A stretch of DNA of 64,000 nt from Gavia stellata (Eukaryota; Chordata; Aves; Gaviiformes; Gaviidae), in contig NC_082617.1 of NCBI RefSeq assembly GCF_030936135.1, positions 1,112,001 to 1,176,000 of the forward strand, written 5' to 3'. Below the pieces are notes generated by a model. It had not been told where the DNA came from, searched no databases, and saw only the letters and a list, made by a program, of their open reading frames with translations. Position numbers and translations under genes: made by a program. Positions 44,001 through 56,802 of the stretch are shown here, piece after piece; position 1 is the stretch's first letter, and the number at the start of each line of letters is the position of its first letter.

Positions 44001-47000
44001 CTTAGCCTGGCTACAAGTAAAAAGGGTGGGCCCACAGAATTATGGAGAAAACCCTGAAAATGGGTCTCCAGTGTAAAAGAGATGCCTGCCTACGTTTTGA
44101 GAGAACCTGAATCCTTTGCGCCAAGAAGCATGAGTTGCTTCTTGCACCTCTGCCAGGTCCTCAGGGGCTCCGGAGCCTCCAAGAGGGGAACATGCCACAA
44201 AACACAGGTACTTTGGGATGTCCTGCTCCTCCGAAGTCAACGTGCCCGTCTGTGCTGTGTCTCCTCCTCGTCAGGGGAGTCCTAAGGCTGGTTTTAAGCC
44301 AGGCCTGCTCGAAGCTTTGCACACACAGGTGGGCTGGGAACACGCACACGGTCCTTGCGTTACTGCGTGGAGCCCAGCAACACAAGGCTGGAAAGCAGGA
44401 ACCCAGTCTGTAATTCACAGGGCCAGCTGGGAACAGGAGCTTTCTGAGACCGTCGCATCAGCTGGTGCCAGACACAAACTGCTCCCTTTGCTGGGACACG
44501 CTGGGGACGGAGATCCAAGCGAGTCCACTTGGCATCACAAGTAATTAAACCTCAAAGAAAGTGTCAAAAACAAAGATTAAGTTCCCATCAGTAACTGCTT
44601 GCGGCTTTAGTGGGCATGCGTATGGCAGCGATGGCAGGGGGAACCAGCACTGCCTTTACTCTGCTGTCCAACGCCACGGCACCTGAGTTGAGGACAAAAA
44701 TTGGCAGAAAAGATGTCAGGGGTTCCCAGGGGCCCAGAGGCTCACGCCTCTTTTCAGATCCAGCAGAACAACTTTTGCTTTCAGTTTTCTACAGTTTTGC
44801 TCATCAGCTTTTAGGGCTGATTAGACAGACATTTGATTTGGGGTTTATTGGTGGAGGGACATCAAGGCAGCGCTTCTTGCATTGAATAAGGATGTGGAAG
44901 CAGTAGTAGGTTTTGAAGAAGGATGAAGGTACAAGAAACAGTTGAAAGCAGCAGCAGGTTTTCTAACATTTCCTAAAACAGACTCTGCCTTTCCCTGTTT
45001 GCTTTGAACTATGTGAACTGTGAGACACTCCAGGAAGCGTTCTCCTAATACCTCCATCATCCCAGAGCAACGATTTTCCTAGGCAGACTCTACTCTGAAA
45101 CAGAACAGGGCCAGACCCCCAAAGCATTTTAGAAAAGTCTGAGTCTGAACCTGACCTGGCCCCATGGCCAGCTGAAGCCCGTGCACCACTGTCCCTCACC
45201 TCAGATGCGGCTAGCTCCATTGCAAAACAAAAAGACTAAATCCACTTGCCAAGGAAATTACAAATTACAGCAATGGACTACACCAAGTCTCCGTAAACAG
45301 CTGGCTGACATGTAAGGGAGGTTCAAAGCAATCGGGAATATCTGATCAGAGATAACTTCACAGGTCTTCTAGGCTACAATTAACAGTTACAGTCACGGTC
45401 GCATGAAAAATGCCCAAGATGTGCTGTTCACATCTAATGAGGTCACTGCTTGAGAACAACCTGTCCCCGGGAGCAAACACCAATTATACCATCATGCCAA
45501 CAATGCCAGGCGCTGGCACGTTCGTAGCATTCATCCGAATTCACCTCCAATAGTTCTTTCTGACAGCCAACCTCTGTCATTAGCCGCAGGAGGTGCTGCA
45601 GTGCTGACAGCTGTGCTCTAAGCACACTGAAAGCACTGCCTGTGCCGACCAGGTCCCAGGTCCCCCTGGAGAGATCTCCCTCCCTTCCAGCAGCACCTTC
45701 ACCAGTACGAAGCTTCACCTTAATCGCTCAGATCAAAAGGGACAGCCTCAGGCTGAAGCCTCTCAGTGGTCTGCCTGACCTTCACGTTAGAAAGGGTGGT
45801 GTTGATACCGGCCAAGCTCTGTGAGCCACAGATGGCAGGGGCAAGGTCGACTCCTTTGCCTCGCAGCCAGCGCAGAGATGCAGGCTGTGAACAGAAGGGC
45901 TATTATAGCGTGAGACTGAGAACACCACTGGCACCCAGAAAAGGGGAGATGAGACAAATATTACAACTAGGACGGGTGTCTTTCACGTGCTGGAGAAGTC
46001 AAGCCTGTGGTGAGTGGCTTGATTTCAAACCCGATTTCTCCAGCCTGTCCAAAGAGTTGGAAGTGCCCAAGGGGGTGTGTGTAATTGTGGCTTTGGCTCC
46101 TGCCAGACACCTGGAGCCCCAGGAACACCTCCCTGGGCGTGAAGTGCTGCCCCACAACTCCCAAAGCTGTATTCATGCTGAGGGGTTTCATCACGGCTTA
46201 GAAGGGACACACAGCACTCACCTCAGCTTCAAAGCTCGCGACTTACAGCTTTTCATTTTCCAAGGTGCAGATGCCAAAACTGTTAATCAGGTGGGCCACC
46301 ACAAGAAGGCTGAGCTGGTTTTAGAAGCTAAGAGCAGACCCTCTACAGCTGGGGCTTTCCAACCCCCTCCCACGTGCGTTCTCCAGCACTCCCTGTGGCT
46401 TACCTCCCACCACGGGCTTGGACGGGAAACTGCCTCGTGTCTGGGCAGCCAGCTACATAAACTCTACTTTGGGGACTGTAAGGGAGGCCGGGTTTTGTTT
46501 GGGGACCTCAGCTCCAGCTCTGGAAAGTAAAAGTGTGTCAGATCCCTTTTTCCAAAGCAGGAGGTCCTTTTGGTCACCCGCACATGCAAGTCAGGGATCC
46601 TCCCACAAGAAAGTGATCTGGTCTCCTGGGGCAAACTGCTGATCAGGCCGGAGCTGGATGCAAACCGCGCTTTGACGCCATACCCTAACTTGGAGCCAAA
46701 ACCTTCGGAAAAAGACAATAAATGCAGTACCTGATTTTAAAAGGAAGGCTGGTCGCCCTGCTACAGCATCATCAAGTGTGCTTGCCACAGCATTTAAAAT
46801 GCTGTATCCCATGCAGGCAACACTGCTATAAAACACTCAGAAATACACTTTGGAGACAACAGGAGCCAGGTGAAGTAGCTTCAAAGACCAGCAGCTCTGT
46901 TCTAAGCAATGTGCAAAAGCCTGAAGCTGAAGTTTTCAGCCTAAGCTGAAAATCACCGCCAAAAACTATCGGGACATTCCTGGGATGCAGCTGGAAAGGT

Positions 47001-50000
47001 GGGGCAATGAAATGGTAAAGCATCACAAAGCAGGAGGACCCCCTGGCTCAGGGCCCCCAGCAGCATTTTTGAAGAGGGACGGTTTTCTCTACACCAGGTG
47101 CAGCACGGCTTCTCCAGCATCCTCCAGCAGGAACACTGGGCAAGAAAAGACTGCCCAGTTACCTTGTCCTCCTGGTCCCAGGAAGCCACGTAGTCCAGAA
47201 GGGGCTGCAGACATACTCTCCAACACCACAGGCTTTGGAGTAACATCACTTAAATTCCGAGTTTTGCATCTCCCACAGCCTTCCAGGCTTCAATTAAAGT
47301 GAACTCTTCAAAACCATGGTGACAACTGACTACAAGGAAAACACATCCCCTAATTTGGATGAGGATAGGTTATTATCACAGGTGACAGTCACCCATCCTC
47401 TTTAGCTGAGCTCATCTGTTTTCTTAGCAAAGCTCCCCCACCCCAACGTAGTTTAAATACTGCTGTCAGGATTAAGCTTAAAACTTAGTTCTCCTTCCAA
47501 AACTTAGACAATTCCATTTCCTTATGTCTCAAATAATTCTGTGTCTCCTGAGATGAATGGGCCATAATTAAAACCTCTGTCTGAGGTAACAAATGGAAAT
47601 GCCAAGGCTGACCATGCGAACACCCCTCTGCAGCTCCCTCCTCCCATCCCAATCCTGATGGGGAGCAAAGAAAGGGAGCTGGTGGTATGAAAAGCATAAA
47701 TAAAAGGTGTATGAGAACTGAAGATCTGTTGATAAAACAGAAGAGAGACGTAGGCAACCGGAGGTACCGCAAGGCAAGAAAAGAAATGCTCCAGCGCTGC
47801 GGAACCACAAACTCCCTCTACCTGGATATCACAGGACGTGTTTTCTTGGTCTTTCCTTTTGCTCTAACGGGCTAGTTTTAGTTTCTGCAACCCTCCTCAG
47901 AATTTCCACCTGAATCTAAAGGCTCCTGCCCACAGCCTGCTTTTCTGTATGTACGTTCAGGCAGACTCATCAGGAAACCCATACATGAAAAGAGGTTACT
48001 GATTAAAAGGAAAAACCCTGCAGCCCCACCACAAACTGCTTTATCCAAATGCCGCTAAATATTTACAATATTTACAAAGTCTGAAAAATGCATTTATAAA
48101 CCCAGACATGAGCTAAGCACTTAAACATTTCATATGCTTCACACAGCTTTAAGCAGAAGTGCAAGTCACGTTCAAGGAGATTGCACTCTTTCAGTTTTGC
48201 ATGTCCCTTTGAGACCTGAACAGAAAGCAAAACTGAAAACAGTTTTATTAATTTTTGTGAAGTTGAAGACCTAGAGCTTTTCAGCTGCAGAACATTTTTT
48301 TCCCTTGTTCCCGCCCTGATAAGATTAGCAAACCAGAAGTGACAGTATCTCTTGATTTGTAAGTGGATAGCAGCCGAGTAAGTCTCTCTCAGTACGAACA
48401 CACGATTTTTAAATTAGCAAACAATGAATTCACTCTTAGGGACTTTCCATGTCCTGCCGGAAATAGCGCAGCAAGGGACTTTCCATAGTGGGAGCGCTGA
48501 GCTGCAGCAGGACGTTAACGTTACACACATTGCTGGCTACAGATGCAACCGTACTGCACGAGGCAAACTCTACTTTGTGGCACTAAACTAACAAGCCTAC
48601 CCATAAGGCAAGGTTTAATATTAGCCCACGGTACCAAGAGAGACTCTGGGCTAACACTGTCGTTTGACACCTCCTTTCATCAGCCCTCCTCAGCCACACA
48701 TACCATCTCCTAAGCTCCGACTGCACAAGGACAGCCAGGCCTGATTAAATGCCACAGCTCTTTGGCAGGCAGCTGGGAGGAGAGATAACACAAGCCAGAC
48801 CTTGCCTCCTCCCACCAGTTCCCAGGAAAGAATCGGCTTTTCCCAAGAGGGCACGGAATAACCTTACCCCCATTAGACTAAATGCCACCGGTGGCAGGCA
48901 GGAGAGGCAAGCTCAATCCCAAGACAAATCAGCTAGCACTGCTCAAAATCCCCGCTCCCCTTTCATCGCACAAGACTGCCCCAAGACTGAAAAAACCACG
49001 ACAGCCAAGATCAGGGCTGCAGACCTACACCCCAAGCACTCCGGAGCTGCACCTCTACGAAACACACCCTGTTTTAGCAAAGGACCTTATGAAGATTAGG
49101 TGGAGAGCAAAGAAGAGGCACAGCCTTATCAGTTCAGACGCTCTCAAGCAGTTGTGCGTAAGATCCCAGAGCATCACACACACATGCAGCCTTCAAGAAG
49201 ACAAGACTTATCCCAGGACAGCTCGTTGCCCTTTTGAACTTCTAGTGCAAGTCCTGGCTGGACTCAAGCCTGCATTGAAACACTTGTAAGACCACACAGG
49301 GAGGACCTTTGGCAGGCGATGATTTTTGCTGAGCGCTGCAGGAACTCTGTAAGATTTTTTTTAAACCAGGAGAAAAAGTTCAGAAGAGCTCATCAGTCAA
49401 TAGCACTGGAAGCTGCTGACAAATACAATTTGATTTAGTCTAACGGAGATGAGCTCACTTACTACAATCACTTACTTGAACACTGCAGTGGGCATCGGAC
49501 TTCTAGTCACTGGTCACCAGCAGAAATTAAAGTATGGGTCAAACAATCTGCAGGCACCAACAGCACAGCTTGAACCTGGAACCTCAGCAAAACACACTGT
49601 ACCCTGAAAGGCAACTCCCAACTCTCTCTGCTGCATCAGTGTGAAGCTTTTAACTTGACATTTATTCAGCCATACATCCACACCATGAGCCACTTACAGG
49701 TCTGTGAATGCGGGTTCCACAGCAGGAGAACCATTTAGCACCCTACGTCCCCATGTCTTTTGGAATGAACTTTTAGCATAAAGAAGTGGAAGGTTCTAGA
49801 CAGCAGGACAAGGAAGCAGAGGCGCAGAAGCTTCTCTCTGTTAACAGGCTCAGCAAGCGAGGCAGAAAACTCAGGCATGGTCCACAGCTGTTGTTTCTTC
49901 CTGCCATCTTGCAGTGGCATTGCAAAGACAATCCAAATGTTCGCCTAGACAGACCGAGGTTAAACCTTTTCCTGACACACAGCTCAGTCACTACCAAAGC

Positions 50001-52242
50001 TCCATGAACCACAGGGCTACAATCTTACCTAGGGTAAGTGTTAGAGGGAAATAAAATTTATTCCTCCTATCTCAAGCCCCCCACATGGTGGTTCTTCCAT
50101 TCCAAGAGGGATGACAGAACTGTCCTTCAGGAGCATCAAAGCTCCACAGGTGAATACGCATTCACTGCCAATGCATTTTAATGATGCAAACTGTCACAGC
50201 AGAGCTGACTTGTTGGAAAGCACAGGGAAGCCTGTGGTCCACTGCCATCCTCAGGCAAGAACACGTTTCTCATGATGCACGTTAGCCATATACATGCTAA
50301 GGACCAGGGCCACAAAAAGAAGGCCTGGATTAAAGAGCTGATGGGCTCCTCAAGAAGAGTAGGATGGAGGAACCATCCTGCCCAGGAGGCTCGTGGCCCA
50401 GAACAGCTTGGAGCGACGGACGGCCAGCCAGTGAGCAACGCCCAGTCCCACTGCCCGGGTAGCTATGGGGGCAGCTGGCTGGAAACAGGATCGTGGCCAG
50501 GCCGCTTTCCCCAAGTTCATGGGTCTGAAGTAGGTTTTAGGTTCACAAAACGCAGAGAACTTCACAACAATTTCATGGCACAGCATAGTTTCTTGACAGT
50601 TCACTTGTCTTTTATAGCAGAAAGGAGTTGGAGATAGAGACGGTGGTTCCCACCATGGAAGGAACGTATTTAGTGCCTGTGATCACAAGCAAACCTGCAA
50701 TGTTTCAGTTGAGCCTGTGCCCTCAGCAGGGCACACAAACCTAGCTCAGTCACAAAATCGCTCCGGCTTACAGTGAAGTCTGGGAAGCTGACAGCTCCCA
50801 CCACCACTGCCAGTGCCAGCGGACAAGCAAAACCACCTGAGCCTTCCACAAACACAGAGGAAAGAAAAAGGAGGCAGGCATTGAAAGCCTTGCTTTGATC
50901 TTTACCTCGTATTCTTTAATAGTCCCCTTCCAAGTGCAGCCACTGTTAATACAGACAGCAGGCAGACTTTCCACCTCCCGACGAGCTGCGTTGTCTGGGA
51001 AAGCCTGAAATGGAAAAAACAAGCAAACCACAAAAATTACTGAGGGGTTGCAGTTTTGGTCGGGTCTCTTAATTCTTTATTAAGATTTTACTAAGACTCC
51101 TCCCAGGCCAGTTGCCACATCACATCCTCAGAGGTGTGCTAATGGCAAACAAATCATTATTACAGCCTTTAAGTAGGCCACCGCTATATTAACATGACCC
51201 GGATTTTAGAAGCTGGGGAGTCCACCACATTAATCATAACTCTCACTACTGAAGAAAACGTTTCCTAGGAATAAGGGATTCTCAGAACGTGTGTTTTAAA
51301 CAAAAACTGCACGTGGTATTAATGACATCAGTGAGCTGCTTTATTTTTTAAAATGCATTTTTACTTACCGAGCTTGTTTCCAAAATAGAAATGCCTTCTT
51401 CATATATTCCTTCCTGAATACAGCTGGCACACTTTTGAGGTCCAGCACTGGCAGACAGAAAAATAATCATCAAACACAACAAAAAGAAACCGATTTATGA
51501 TTTAACGATAAAACAATTTCCGGTAACTTTATAAAATTACAGCATTTTCTTATTTTTAAAACAACACATTGAGCCTTTGCTCATAAGTATTTCTGACGCC
51601 CATTTCTGATTGTAATTTTTTATTCTTCTCTTGATTAACCGCTCTATTCAACTTCCCTCACTTAAAGGCAAGAGTGAGACAGAACACTACGAAACTTGTC
51701 CGGAAGCCAGCACGTGCTTCAATTTCTCACATTTTGGCACGACAACCATACGATGACTTTTAGGAGCAATTCCTTCAGTAGCTGCGAGGCAGACTGAAGG
51801 AGATGGGTGCTCCACCTGGATCGCCACCTGAACAGCAAAAACGATCCGGGAGATTCTGGAAAAGGGAACTTTGAAGCAACCCCCAGAACAATAAAAGCAA
51901 GTCAGAGATTACACGTTCCCTTAAAGAAGGCCTGATGCTGAACCTCAGCGATTAAACACAGCTCCCTCACTGAGAAGGCCCTGAAAATGAGACTTTTTTA
52001 CTTTAAAATGTCTTTTCAAGCATTTTGTCTTCAGACTGAAGGCACAAAAGTTACCTTATAATTTTCTTCAGACAATAGGAACAGTAGCGATGTCCGCACT
52101 GAGCTTGAAACGGCCTCCTCAAGATATTCTTGCAATCGGAGCAGAGGTATTTGACCTCCAGTTTAGTTCCCAGGATCTCCTTTGCAAATCCAGGCTGGTT
52201 TAGATCCAAAGAGCCAGGTGGAGTAGAGTTTGCTGCTGCCAT
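32016..52242 (-). CDS. TRAF2: TNF receptor-associated factor 2 (TRAF2), with a disrupted zinc-finger exon
   Basis: Cytoplasmic adaptor and RING-type ligase downstream of TNFR family receptors; recruits cIAPs and activates NF-kB/JNK. Coding exons: 52055-52242, 51369-51447, 50906-51004, 43045-43177, 40385-40456, 38561-38635, 37543-37884, 36417-36594, 33006-33154, 32016-32234. All except 43045-43177 join in one frame: 466 aa without it (human 501 aa complete). RING: YLCSDC, then CGHRYCSYC, then KCASC. TRAF zinc fingers follow, for example [14 protein letters not shown] and [14 protein letters not shown]. The coiled coil is in 37543-37884 ([14 protein letters not shown]). The TRAF-C domain is almost identical to human ([29 protein letters not shown], end [13 protein letters not shown]). 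The ATG lies 33 nt into exon 2; exon 1 is non-coding. Exon 43045-43177 contains an in-frame TAG and lacks 29 nt versus the human exon. A 24-residue Ser/Leu-rich stretch before the coiled coil is absent from human. Confidence 0.95.
33155..36416 (-). other. TRAF2 intron within the TRAF-C domain
   Basis: A 3.3-kb intron interrupting the TRAF-C domain, AT-richer than the flanks. I see no additional exon, RNA gene or recognisable mobile element. The donor is GTTATT, weaker than the others in this gene. Confidence 0.5.
40457..43044 (-). other. TRAF2 intron between zinc-finger exons
   Basis: A 2.6-kb AT-richer intron. I looked for an intact second copy of the first zinc-finger exon and found none. 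No repeat or mobile element is recognised. Confidence 0.45.
43045..43177 (-). other. TRAF2: TRAF2 exon for first TRAF-type zinc finger: stop codon and 29-nt shortfall
   Basis: The acceptor TTGCTGTCGCAG is good and the donor is GAG|GTAGGA. The exon begins [14 protein letters not shown], matching human SCHEGRCPLMLTEC. The next codon is TAG where human has Pro, then GCKGVV follows where human has ACKGLV. The end, [20 protein letters not shown], matches human CPERSLSCRHC but sits in a different frame. Human has 54 codons (162 nt); here there are 133 nt, so 29 nt are missing between the two matching parts. Both flanking introns are phase 0. Skipping the exon, or using the internal AG at 43108-43109 (leaving 63 nt), would keep the frame. 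Confidence 0.85.
43178..50905 (-). other. Large TRAF2 intron upstream of the disrupted exon
   Basis: A 7.7-kb intron, the largest in the window. I found no sequence resembling an alternative first zinc-finger exon, no tRNA or snoRNA signature, and no family-level mobile element. The open frames are short and lack motifs. Confidence 0.45.
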
Positions 52243-53685
52243 GTGAACGAAAAATTCTGGCTGTATCTCCAGAGCCTGAAAAAAATAAAAATATTTTCCC
52301 TGTTTGATTACAACTGGATGGTGGTAATTTTTCACACAAACTGCGTTACTCACAGCATATTACACTGGCACCCAAAAGCCAACAACACAGGCAAACGCTC
52401 CAATGTAAACCACAAGTCTGCCTCCACCTAGTTAAAGATATGGAAAGAAACTTTAATTTTAGAATTAAATCAAGAACAAAGACACAGGGTGGACAGACCT
52501 CGCTAAAATCCCCGTCCAAGTTTATTGAAACGCAGCCCATTCAGAGAAATCAAGGCTTCTGGCCCAAAACAAGGTAAAAAGATGTCTTCAAGCTGATCGG
52601 GAATACAAATAAATTGCCTCAGTCCCCCAAAAACCTGGAGGCAGCGAGGGAGGTAAGCACAGCCTACCAGCGCTTGTTTTAACATCTGTCAGTTGACAAA
52701 AAGGCCGTTGCTTCTGCCCAGAGGCAGCCGCTCCCGGGGAGAGGCCGTGCTGACAGCGGAGGCCGGATTCACCGGCACTGCCCAGGCAGGGCTCTCCCCA
52801 GGGCTGGGAAACGAAGATTTGAGAGGCATAAGCAAATCAGAAAGGAGGAGAAGAATAAAAAGGCGTTTTAGATCACTGAGGGTGATCTAAAGAAGCCTTC
52901 AGGCCCTGCCACTACATCCCGCAGCCACCCAGAACGCGCAGGGCAGCACATCCAGGTACGGCCTTCGGATCGGCGTGGCGAGGCCGCAGCGAGGCTCCCC
53001 GCAGGGTTGGGGTTTCGGGTGAGGTCCAACTTTTCCCCCGTCCCAGGGGTTGTTAAAGCTGATAAAGCGATCCCAGAAGACAGACAGCGAGGCCGGCGTT
53101 GAGGAAGGGCCCTTCTCCACAAGCCGGGCCCCACCGCCCCGGCCCGAGCTGTGCCCGTAGGCCCCGCCGGCGGCCCGGCCCGAGCGCCGGTATTTCTGTG
53201 CTGGACGTTCGGCAGCGGGTCTTTAACGCAAACTCACACCCTGAGCGGCATCAGGACGCGCCTCCAGGGACGCCCGGGGCGGGCACCGGACAAGGCGAGG
53301 CGGGCGGGAGGCCCGGGCATGGCCCGCTCCAGCCGCCCGCTCGGGCCGGCTCTCCCGGGGCTGCGGAGACCCCCCCCCCGGCCCCGCTGCAGCCACCGCC
53401 CTTACGGGGAGGGAGGTCTCCCGGGCTGCGAAGCGGCGGCGGAGCCTCCCTGCACCACCGTGACCCGGGGGAGAGGCCGGGGCCGCCCGCGCTCTCCGCG
53501 GGGAGCCGAGCCCGCCGCCCCCCGCTGCAAAGAGGGGCCGCGACCGGGCCGGGCTCAAGGCGGAGCCAGGCCCGGGGGGGGCCGCCGCATGGGGCAGAAC
53601 CCACCCGCCTCCTCCGCCCCGAAGCGGTCCGGTACGCCCCGTCGGCCCTCCTCCTCCCGCCACCAGCCGGGGACCGCGGGGAGGT

Positions 53686-53700
53686 GGGGGGGGGGGGGGG
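53686..53700. repeat. G15 homopolymer beside TRAF2 exon 1
   Basis: Fifteen consecutive G followed by ACA and seven more G. It lies just inside TRAF2 intron 1 on the transcribed side, so the TRAF2 transcript would carry C runs. Confidence 0.85.
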
Positions 53701-53730
53701 ACAGGGGGGGAAGGGCAGCGCCGCACTCAC

Positions 53731-53790
53731 CGGCAGCCTCAGTCCGCGCCCCGCACCGGAAGCCACCGCCGGCCCCGCCCACCGGACACG
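53731..53790 (-). other. TRAF2: Probable non-coding first exon of TRAF2
   Basis: The minus strand reads CTGCCG|GTGAGTGCGG, a near-consensus donor, inside the CpG island 1.5 kb upstream of the coding exon. The coding exon starts at 52275 after acceptor TTTTTTTCAG and carries 33 nt of 5' UTR. Human TRAF2 also has a non-coding first exon. The transcription start is approximate. Confidence 0.5.
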
Positions 53791-53925
53791 TGTAGATAGC
53801 CCCGCCCCACCGGGCCACGCCCCCCGGCCGCGCCGCTGCCTAGCAACGGTCACGCCTCACGCCGGGCAGGCCAGGGGCGGGGCCAGGGGCGGGGCCAGGG
53901 GCGGGGCCAGCGACCCCCGCCCCCG

Positions 53926-53941
53926 CCCCCCCCCCCCCCCC
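53926..53941. repeat. C16 homopolymer run
   Basis: Sixteen consecutive C, preceded by GC boxes and CCCCCG repeats. The minus strand is G-rich and could form a quadruplex. Confidence 0.85.
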
Positions 53942-54125
53942 GTCACTGCTGCCCCAAAGCCCCCCCAGACACCCCCCGCCGTCACAGCCCAGTTATGCCC
54001 CCAGCCCCCCGCTGTCACCGGCACCCCCCGGTCACTCGCACACACGCGGCATCACCTCCTCTCTGTCACCCCCCATCACCCCGTCCTCTGCCGCTTCTCC
54101 TCCCCCAGCATCGCCCCCCCGCTGT

Positions 54126-54140
54126 CCCCCCCCCCCCCCC
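54126..54140. repeat. C15 homopolymer run
   Basis: Fifteen consecutive C within a long CACC/CCCC-rich tract (about 53990-54240) that is poor in CpG compared with its flanks. Confidence 0.8.
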
Positions 54141-56358
54141 GTCCCCACCGTCCCCCGCCACGTCCCCGCCTCAGGCCACCCCTGCTGGGAACGGACCCAG
54201 CCCCCCGCGACCACTTCACCCCCCCCCGCCTGCTGGTGGGGGGCCCGGAGGGCCAGCAGTGCTCGGCCCGGGGGCACCCTGACCCCCCACCCTGCGGGGA
54301 CGGCCACCCTCCCGCCGGGACCCCCCCTCACCCAGCAGAGCCGGGCTGCGCCGGGCGAGAAGCCCCCGGAGGGGTTTCCCTGGGGCACCTTTGGCCGTTT
54401 TGGGCAGCGCTGGGCACCCGCTCACCTGCGCGCAGAGGGCCATGGCCGTCCCGCGGCGCCCGCTCGGAGGGAACGCGGAGGCCAGAGGCACCGGGAAGGA
54501 CGGGCGGCGGCAGGCGGGGTCGGCTTTCAGACAAAAAAAGCGCAAAATGACGCGGGGGGAACCGCAGCCGCTCGCCACGAGGCGCTGAGGTCAGCGCGAG
54601 GGGCTTTCCGCAGGGGAACTCGCTCGGCGCAAGGCCTCGACGGCAGGTTGTGTCGCTCGAGGTCCCCAGGCCGCGTGTCCCCCCGGCTCAGCCCATGCGC
54701 CGGGGGCTGCCGGCGCTCTCCCGGTGCCCTCCCTGCGCTCGTGACGAGGCGGTGCGGGGGCCTGGGGGCTTTACCGCTGCCCGCGCCGGCGGGGCAGGGA
54801 CGGTCTTGTTCTCACCGCGCGGGGAATTCACCCGGCGTTGGGTGGGGAAATCCTCCCCAGTCAGAACCGGGTGCAACCGGTTCAGGGCTACCCCCGACAG
54901 AGTGGCCAAGGCGTCTCTCCCGGTAGCCCCCGGCTGCGAGGACAGTGCCGGAGCGGAGCAGCTCGCAACAGGGAAGGCAGTCAGGGCAGCTCGCCGTGGC
55001 CCGAGGCTGCACCGCAGGCCCAGCTGGTTGTGGGTGAGCTCAGGGAGGCACCGAGTCCTTCAGCGGGGCCGCATGCCGCTCGGGCGCCCATCAAGGCAAG
55101 TTGCTCCCCGCAGGGCCGGCACCGGAGATTGCGGGGACTCCCGTGAGGGCCAAGGTGCATCCCTGTGCGTGTGGCAGCACCGGGAAGGGCCCGATGCAGC
55201 ACACCGGGACAGGCAACGCCTCCCTCGTGCCGCTGCACGTCCCTTTTCCCGGCATGGCAGCACCCGTCTGGGAGGGTGATTACAGAAACCTGGACGCTGC
55301 TGCAGTTCTCGGCTGGCCGGTGTCGTTCAGGGGAGAAATCCCCCTTCTCCGCCTCCGGAACGAACCCTGACCCCGGCAGCAGCACCGAAGGCAGGGCATG
55401 CTGTTTCCAAAGAGACAGCAACCGCCGGGGTGGCCCCGAATGAAGCTGCCGTCGCACAGCCGGAGGAACGCATCTGGCGACACGGAGCGACGCGCCTCCT
55501 TAACGTTCCCCGTGTGTGTCCCCACGCCGCTCTCTCCCGGGCCTCCCGGGCAGGCGGGGCCGACCGCGTGGCGGGCACAGACACCACGGACCGACTGGGC
55601 GGAGGGAAAACCCCCACGCTCTCGGGGCGCCCCGTTTGCGAGCGAGGCCCGGCTCACCCACGCCCCAGCCGCTCCCGCTGCCCACGGCTCGGAGGGGGGC
55701 CTACAAAGACACCGCCGAGGGTTTCCGACCCCGCTCCCCTCACTTCCGAAACGACGGCAGCGAGAGGTTCGGGTTTTCCTGCCCCGAGTTCCTGCGGAAC
55801 TTCCCGGGCGGTTCAGACGCGGGGCTGAGGCACCGCGCTGTCCCCCCGCCGAACGGGCGGGGACGCTGCCGCCCTGCGGAGGCAGAGCGGGCCTCTCCCC
55901 CGCGGCCTTACGCAGGCGTCCCGCCATGCGGGCGCAACCCGGCGCCGCCTTCCGCCGAGCGGCCGAAGCGCCGTGCCCGGCACCGGAGCGGCCGCTCCCC
56001 CGGGGGCCGGGGCTGGCCGGGGAGCGGGGCTCCTTCCGCTCCGCCTGGGCGGAGGCCCGCGGGGAGCCCCCGGCCCCAGGGCCCCTCCGGCGGCAGGAAG
56101 GACCTGCCAGAGAACACCCGCCTTCTCCACACGCGGCGAGAGGAAGTCCGCCCCCCCGCCCTGCGCCGAGGCACGGGGCGGCCAGGAGGCCAGGAAGGCC
56201 CCACGCCGCCCTCCCCCGCCGGCTGCCGCCCGGGCGGCTCCTCAGCACCCCGCCACGGCCGGGAACGGATGCGACCAGCGGAGGCCGCGGGGATCGGGCC
56301 GGGCGAGTGGAGGTAGCCGCCACGGCGCATGCCCAGCTCTGCCCAGCCGAGCGCGGCC

Positions 56359-56495
56359 ATTGGTCAGCGGTTCTGACAGCGCCGTGGACGAAGCCAATCC
56401 CTTCTGGGCAAGGGGTTATTGGCAGTGAGAGCAGCCTCTGAACGGGCGCAGGCGCGTGCCCGCCCGCCTCCAGCCCGGCGTGTACAGTAGCCAAT
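56359..56495 (+). promoter_or_regulatory. EDF1: CCAAT-box cluster of the EDF1 promoter
   Basis: Four CCAAT boxes occur within 140 bp: 56359-56363 (inverted), 56394-56398, 56418-56422 (inverted) and 56491-56495. They lie 300-440 bp upstream of the EDF1 ATG in a TATA-less CpG island. Such clusters are typical NF-Y-dependent housekeeping promoters. The intervals between neighbouring boxes (35, 24 and 73 bp) do not follow one period. Confidence 0.6.
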
Positions 56496-56802
56496 CGGAT
56501 AGCGAGTAGGCTGATTGCTAGGTTTCTGTGCCGGTTACGAGCAACAGCGTCACAGCCGGCTCGCTATTGTGCCGGAGGCCCTTGAGGAGCCCGAGGCCCC
56601 GCCCACTGCCATCCCGCCTCTCCCCGCTAATGAGAGGCCGCCTTCCCTGAAGGGCGTGCGCGTCGCCCTATCAGCGGGCGCGGCGGCCGACCCCGCCTCC
56701 CAGGGGGCGGGCGCTGGGCTGTGCCCCCGCAGCGGCGGGCGCGGCCCCGGGCAGTGGCGCGCGGCGGCGGGTGGGGACGGTGCTGTTGCCGTTGCCGTTG
56801 CC

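Larger units (their letters stand above)
53791..56802. promoter_or_regulatory. CpG-rich divergent region between TRAF2 and EDF1
   Basis: Three kilobases of very GC-rich DNA between two head-to-head genes. Long open frames exist on both strands but follow from GC content and match no family. The TRAF2-proximal end has three copies of CAGGGGCGGGGC (53871-53907) and long homopolymer C runs. The EDF1-proximal end has a CCAAT-box cluster. No TATA box is seen. A non-coding transcript could start here but nothing shows it directly. Confidence 0.55.

Noticed and set aside
48072-48401. Minus-strand frame with clustered Cys in a TRAF2 intron, considered as a displaced zinc-finger exon
   Set aside because: The Cys spacing (C-x9-C-x3-C) does not match the TRAF finger, flanking residues differ, and the true exon is found at 43045-43177.
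53099-54550. 483-codon open frame on the plus strand between TRAF2 and EDF1
   Set aside because: It is Pro/Arg/Gly-rich low-complexity sequence produced by a CpG island, overlaps the TRAF2 first exon and homopolymer runs, and shows no family motif or splice logic.
55280-56494. 404-codon minus-strand open frame and overlapping plus-strand frames
   Set aside because: All frames stay open here because GC content is extreme and stops are rare. Composition is Arg/Ala/Gly/Pro on both strands, and the region covers the EDF1 CCAAT promoter.
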